A stretch of DNA of 64,000 nt from Haliclystus octoradiatus. Taxonomy: Eukaryota; Cnidaria; Staurozoa; Stauromedusae; Haliclystidae. The notes under the pieces are model-generated. The model was not told the DNA's origin and ran no database searches. It worked only from the letters and a program-made list of their open reading frames with translations. The position numbers were made by a program, and so were the translations under genes. Below are positions 61,651 through 64,000 of the stretch, one piece after another; position 1 is the stretch's first letter, and each line of letters begins with the position of its first letter. The stretch covers positions 11,241,826 through 11,305,825 of the forward strand of contig OU744453.1 in NCBI GenBank assembly GCA_916610825.1, given 5' to 3'.

Positions 61651-64000
61651 AGGCGTCTAGACAGCTTGCCAGACGTCTAGAGGAAAGACCAGACGTCTAG
61701 ACAAAACACACGACAATTTTCAGACAATAGGCCTCTAGGCAGCTTGCCAGACGTCTAGACAGAAAACCAGACGTATAAACGGAAAACCAGCCAATTTTCA
61801 GACAATAGGAGTCTAGACAGCTTGCCAAGTGTCTAGACTGAAAACCAGACAGTTTTCAGACAATAGGCGTCTAGACAGGTTGCCAAATGTCTAGAGGGAA
61901 AACCAGACAGTTTTCAGACAATAGGCATGTATAAAGCTAAACAAACGTCCTGACAGAAAACCATACGTCTAGAATGAAAACCAGACGTTTAGACAGAAAA
62001 CCAGACGTCCAGACGGAAAAGCAGACAGTTTTCAAACAATAGGTGTCTAGACAGCTTGGCAGACGTCTACACAGAAAACCAGACGTCTAGACGAAAAACC
62101 AGACAATTTTCAAACAATAGGCGTCTAGACAGCTTGCCAGACTTCTAGACAGAAAACCAGACACTTAGACGAAAAACCAGATAATTTTCAGACAATAGGC
62201 GTCTAGACAGCTTGCAAAGTGTCTAGGCGAGAAACCAGACATCTAGACGAAAAACCAGAAATTTTCAGACAATAGGCGTCTAGACAGCTTGCCAAGTGTC
62301 TTGTCGAAAATCCAGACAATTTTCAGACAAAAGACGTCTAGACAGCTTGCCAGAGGTCTAGACGAAAAACCAGACAATTTTCATACAATCGGTGTCTAGA
62401 CAGGTTTCCAGACGTCTAGACTGAAAACAAGACGTATACAAGGAAAACCAGACAATTTTCAGACAATAGGCGTCTAGACAGCTTGCCAGACGTCTAGAGG
62501 AAAGACCAGACGTCTAGACAAAAAACACGACAATTTTCAGACAATAGGTATCTAGACAGCTGTGCCAGACGTCTAGACAGAAACCTAGAGGTCTAGATAG
62601 AAAACCAGACGTCTAGACGAAAAACCAGAGAATTTTCAGACAAAAGACGTCTAGACAGCTTGCCAGACGTCTAGACAGAAAACCAGACCTATAGAAGTAA
62701 AACCAGACAATTTTCAAACAATAAGCGTCTAGACAGCTTGCCAAGTGTCTAGACGAAAAACCAGAGAATTTTCAGACAAAAGACGTCTAGACAGCTTGCC
62801 AGACGTCTAGACAGAAAACCAGACCAATAGAAGTAAAACCAGACAATTTTCAAACAATAAGCGTCTAGACAGCTTGCCAAGTGTCTAGACGAGAAACCAG
62901 TCGTCTAGACGAAAAACCAGAAACTTTCAGACAATAGGCGTCTAGACAGCTTGCCAAATGTCTTGTCGAAAAACCAGACAATTTTCAGACAAAAGATGTC
63001 TAGACAGCTTGCCAGAGGTCTAGACGAAAAACCAGACAATTTTGAGACAAAAGACGTCTAGACAGCTTGCCAGACGTCTAGACAGAAAACCAGACGTATA
63101 GAAGTAAAACCAGACAATTTTCAAACAATAAGCGTCTAGACAGCTTGCCAAGTGTCTAGACGAAAAACCAGACAATTTTCAGACAAAAGACGTCTAGACA
63201 GAAAACCAGACGTCTCGACAAAAAGCCAGACATTTTTCAGACAATAGGCGTCTAGACATCTTGCCAAGTGTCTAGACGAGAAACCAGACGTCTAGACGAA
63301 AAACCAGAAATTTTCAGACAATAGGCGTCTAAACAGCTTGCCAAGTGTCTTTTCGAAAAACCAGACAATTTTCAGACAAAAGACGTCATGACAGCTTGCC
63401 AGAGGTCTAGACGAAAAACCAGACAATTTTCAGACAATAGGCGTCTAGACAGGTATCCAGACATCTAGACTGAAAACAAGACGTATACAAGGAAAACCAG
63501 ACAATTTTCAGACAATAGGCGTCTAGACAGCTTGCCAGACGTCTAGAGGAAAGACCAGACGTCTAGACAAAACACACGACAATTTTCAGACAATAGGTGT
63601 CTAGACAGCTGTGCCAGACGTCTAGACAGAAACCTAGACGTCTAGACAGAAAACCAGACGTCTAGACGAAAAACCAGACAATTTTCAGACAAAAGACGTC
63701 TAGACAGCTTGCCAGACGTTTGGACAGAAAACCAGACGTATAGAAGGAAAATCAGACAATTTTCAGACAATAAGCGTCTAGACAGCTTGCCAAGTGTCCA
63801 GACGAAAAACCAGACGAATTTCAGACAAAAGGCGTCTAGACAGAAAACCAGACGTCTAGACGAAAAACCAGAAATTTTCAGACAATAGGCGTCTAAACAG
63901 CTTGCCAAGTGTCTTTTCGAAAAACCAGACAATTTTCAGACAAAAGACGTCTAGACAGCTTGCCAGAGGTCTAGACGAAAAACCAGACAATTTTCAGACA
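61651..64000. repeat. 4,040 bp tandem unit, second copy, cut by the window end
   Basis: All 2,350 bp available match 57611-59960 wherever I compared them, including rare variants: gcctctagg (57691/61731), cagcttggcag (58012/62052), caatcggtgtc (58347/62387), gtcatgac (59345/63385) and gtttggac (59689/63729). The exchange point lies in gcgtctagacagcttgcc, shared by both parents. Confidence 0.85.

Larger units (their letters stand above)
1..64000. repeat. Satellite DNA array, ~20 bp monomer family, fills the window
   Basis: Every part of the window parses into related monomers of 17-21 bp. The commonest forms are gtctagacagcttgccagac, gtctagacagaaaaccagac, gtctagacgaaaaaccagac and aattttcagacaataggc. 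All run head to tail in one orientation: the AT-rich monomer always reads aattttcag on the plus strand, and I saw no inverted block. At 33 monomers per 642 bp, the window holds about 3,300 monomers. No unique sequence, transposon, RNA gene or credible coding region interrupts it, and both ends lie inside the array, so the true array is longer than 64 kb. The multi-level hierarchy is characteristic of eukaryotic satellites. Chromosomal location and species cannot be deduced. Confidence 0.97.
45084..64000. repeat. Satellite domain B (642 bp HOR family and relatives)
   Basis: This domain is defined by the marker monomer gtctagaggaaagaccagac and the 21 bp monomer containing cagctgtgcc, neither seen in domain A. 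Marker starts are 45956, 46405, 47916, 48558, 49200, 49784, 50426, 51068, 51710, 52799, 53364, 54856, 55905, 56546, 57635, 58452, 59501, 60065, 61675, 62492 and 63541. A variant (gaggaaaaacc) lies at 51866 and 56702. Spacing of 642 bp (641 once) dominates at 47.9-51.7 kb and 55.9-56.5 kb. Elsewhere, segments of several kilobases have been shuffled and duplicated. The domain continues past the window end. Confidence 0.9.

Noticed and set aside
1..64000. CRISPR array
   Set aside because: Repeats of about 20 bp abut each other with no unique spacers of regular length, and there are no cas genes.
1..64000. Coding repeat under a reassigned stop code, for example TAG read as glutamine
   Set aside because: TAA and TGA also occur in every frame (aataagc, gtctaaac, gactgaaaac), and mixed 58 and 78 bp blocks shift the frame, so no long frame would survive.
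1..64000. CENP-B box, telomere repeat or G-quadruplex array
   Set aside because: I saw no TTCG....A..CGGG-like motif, no TTAGGG-type repeat and no runs of G.
1..64000. Bacterial origin with iterons or an integron cassette array
   Set aside because: The length, multi-level HOR structure and lack of any genes in 64 kb do not fit a bacterial replicon or an integron.
57611..64000. Assembly artefact as the sole explanation of the 4,040 bp repeat
   Set aside because: It cannot be excluded without reads, but the same type of kilobase duplication with scattered point differences occurs elsewhere in the window, so a biological origin is at least as likely.

Overview
The whole 64 kb window is one tandem satellite array. 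I found no unique DNA, no gene, no RNA gene and no recognisable transposon. The building block is a monomer of about 20 bp that begins gtctagac and usually ends ccagac. It alternates with an 18 bp AT-richer monomer, aattttcagacaataggc. Every copy runs head to tail in the same orientation. Monomers are grouped into 58 bp trimers (20+20+18) and 78 bp tetramers (20+20+20+18). These are grouped into higher-order repeats (HORs), one of which I parsed completely as 33 monomers in exactly 642 bp. HORs are in turn copied as segments of 0.8 to 8 kb. This hierarchy is typical of eukaryotic heterochromatic satellite DNA. The sequence does not let me name the organism or place the array as centromeric, subtelomeric or on a sex or B chromosome.

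The window has two domains joined at 45,083/45,084. Domain A (1-45,083) is recognised by variant monomers containing gccactacac, gagtagaggaaaaatcatac, gtatacaagaaaaatc and gtcttgtcgaaaacc. Its HOR length is irregular: the gccactacac marker recurs 19 times at intervals from 1,089 to 4,633 bp. Domain B (45,084-64,000) is recognised by gtctagaggaaagaccagac and a 21 bp monomer containing cagctgtgcc. It holds a very regular 642 bp HOR sub-array (47,916-51,709) and a more divergent segment present in three main copies. The domain junction falls inside a monomer and leaves a 9 bp stub.

Recent amplification is plain. An 8.15 kb block (21,041-29,190) recurs at 29,337-40,923. The shift grows from 8,296 to 11,733 bp, and four later events (+115, +779, -77 and +2,620 bp) explain the growth exactly. 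A 4,040 bp unit (57,611-61,650) is followed directly by a second copy that runs off the window end and matches wherever I compared it. Most insertions and deletions are whole numbers of monomers (20, 58, 77-79, 115, 155-156 bp), the expected mark of in-register unequal exchange.

No genes work together here. The most suggestive functional point is that the monomer core GTCTAGAC is the known palindromic Smad-binding element, and the CAGA-box form AGCCAGACA is also present. If the host is an animal, the array would hold a very large number of Smad sites. This is sequence coincidence until tested. Open frames of 60-99 codons occur, mostly on the minus strand, but they are by-products of the 78 bp (26-codon) period. 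I do not annotate them as genes.
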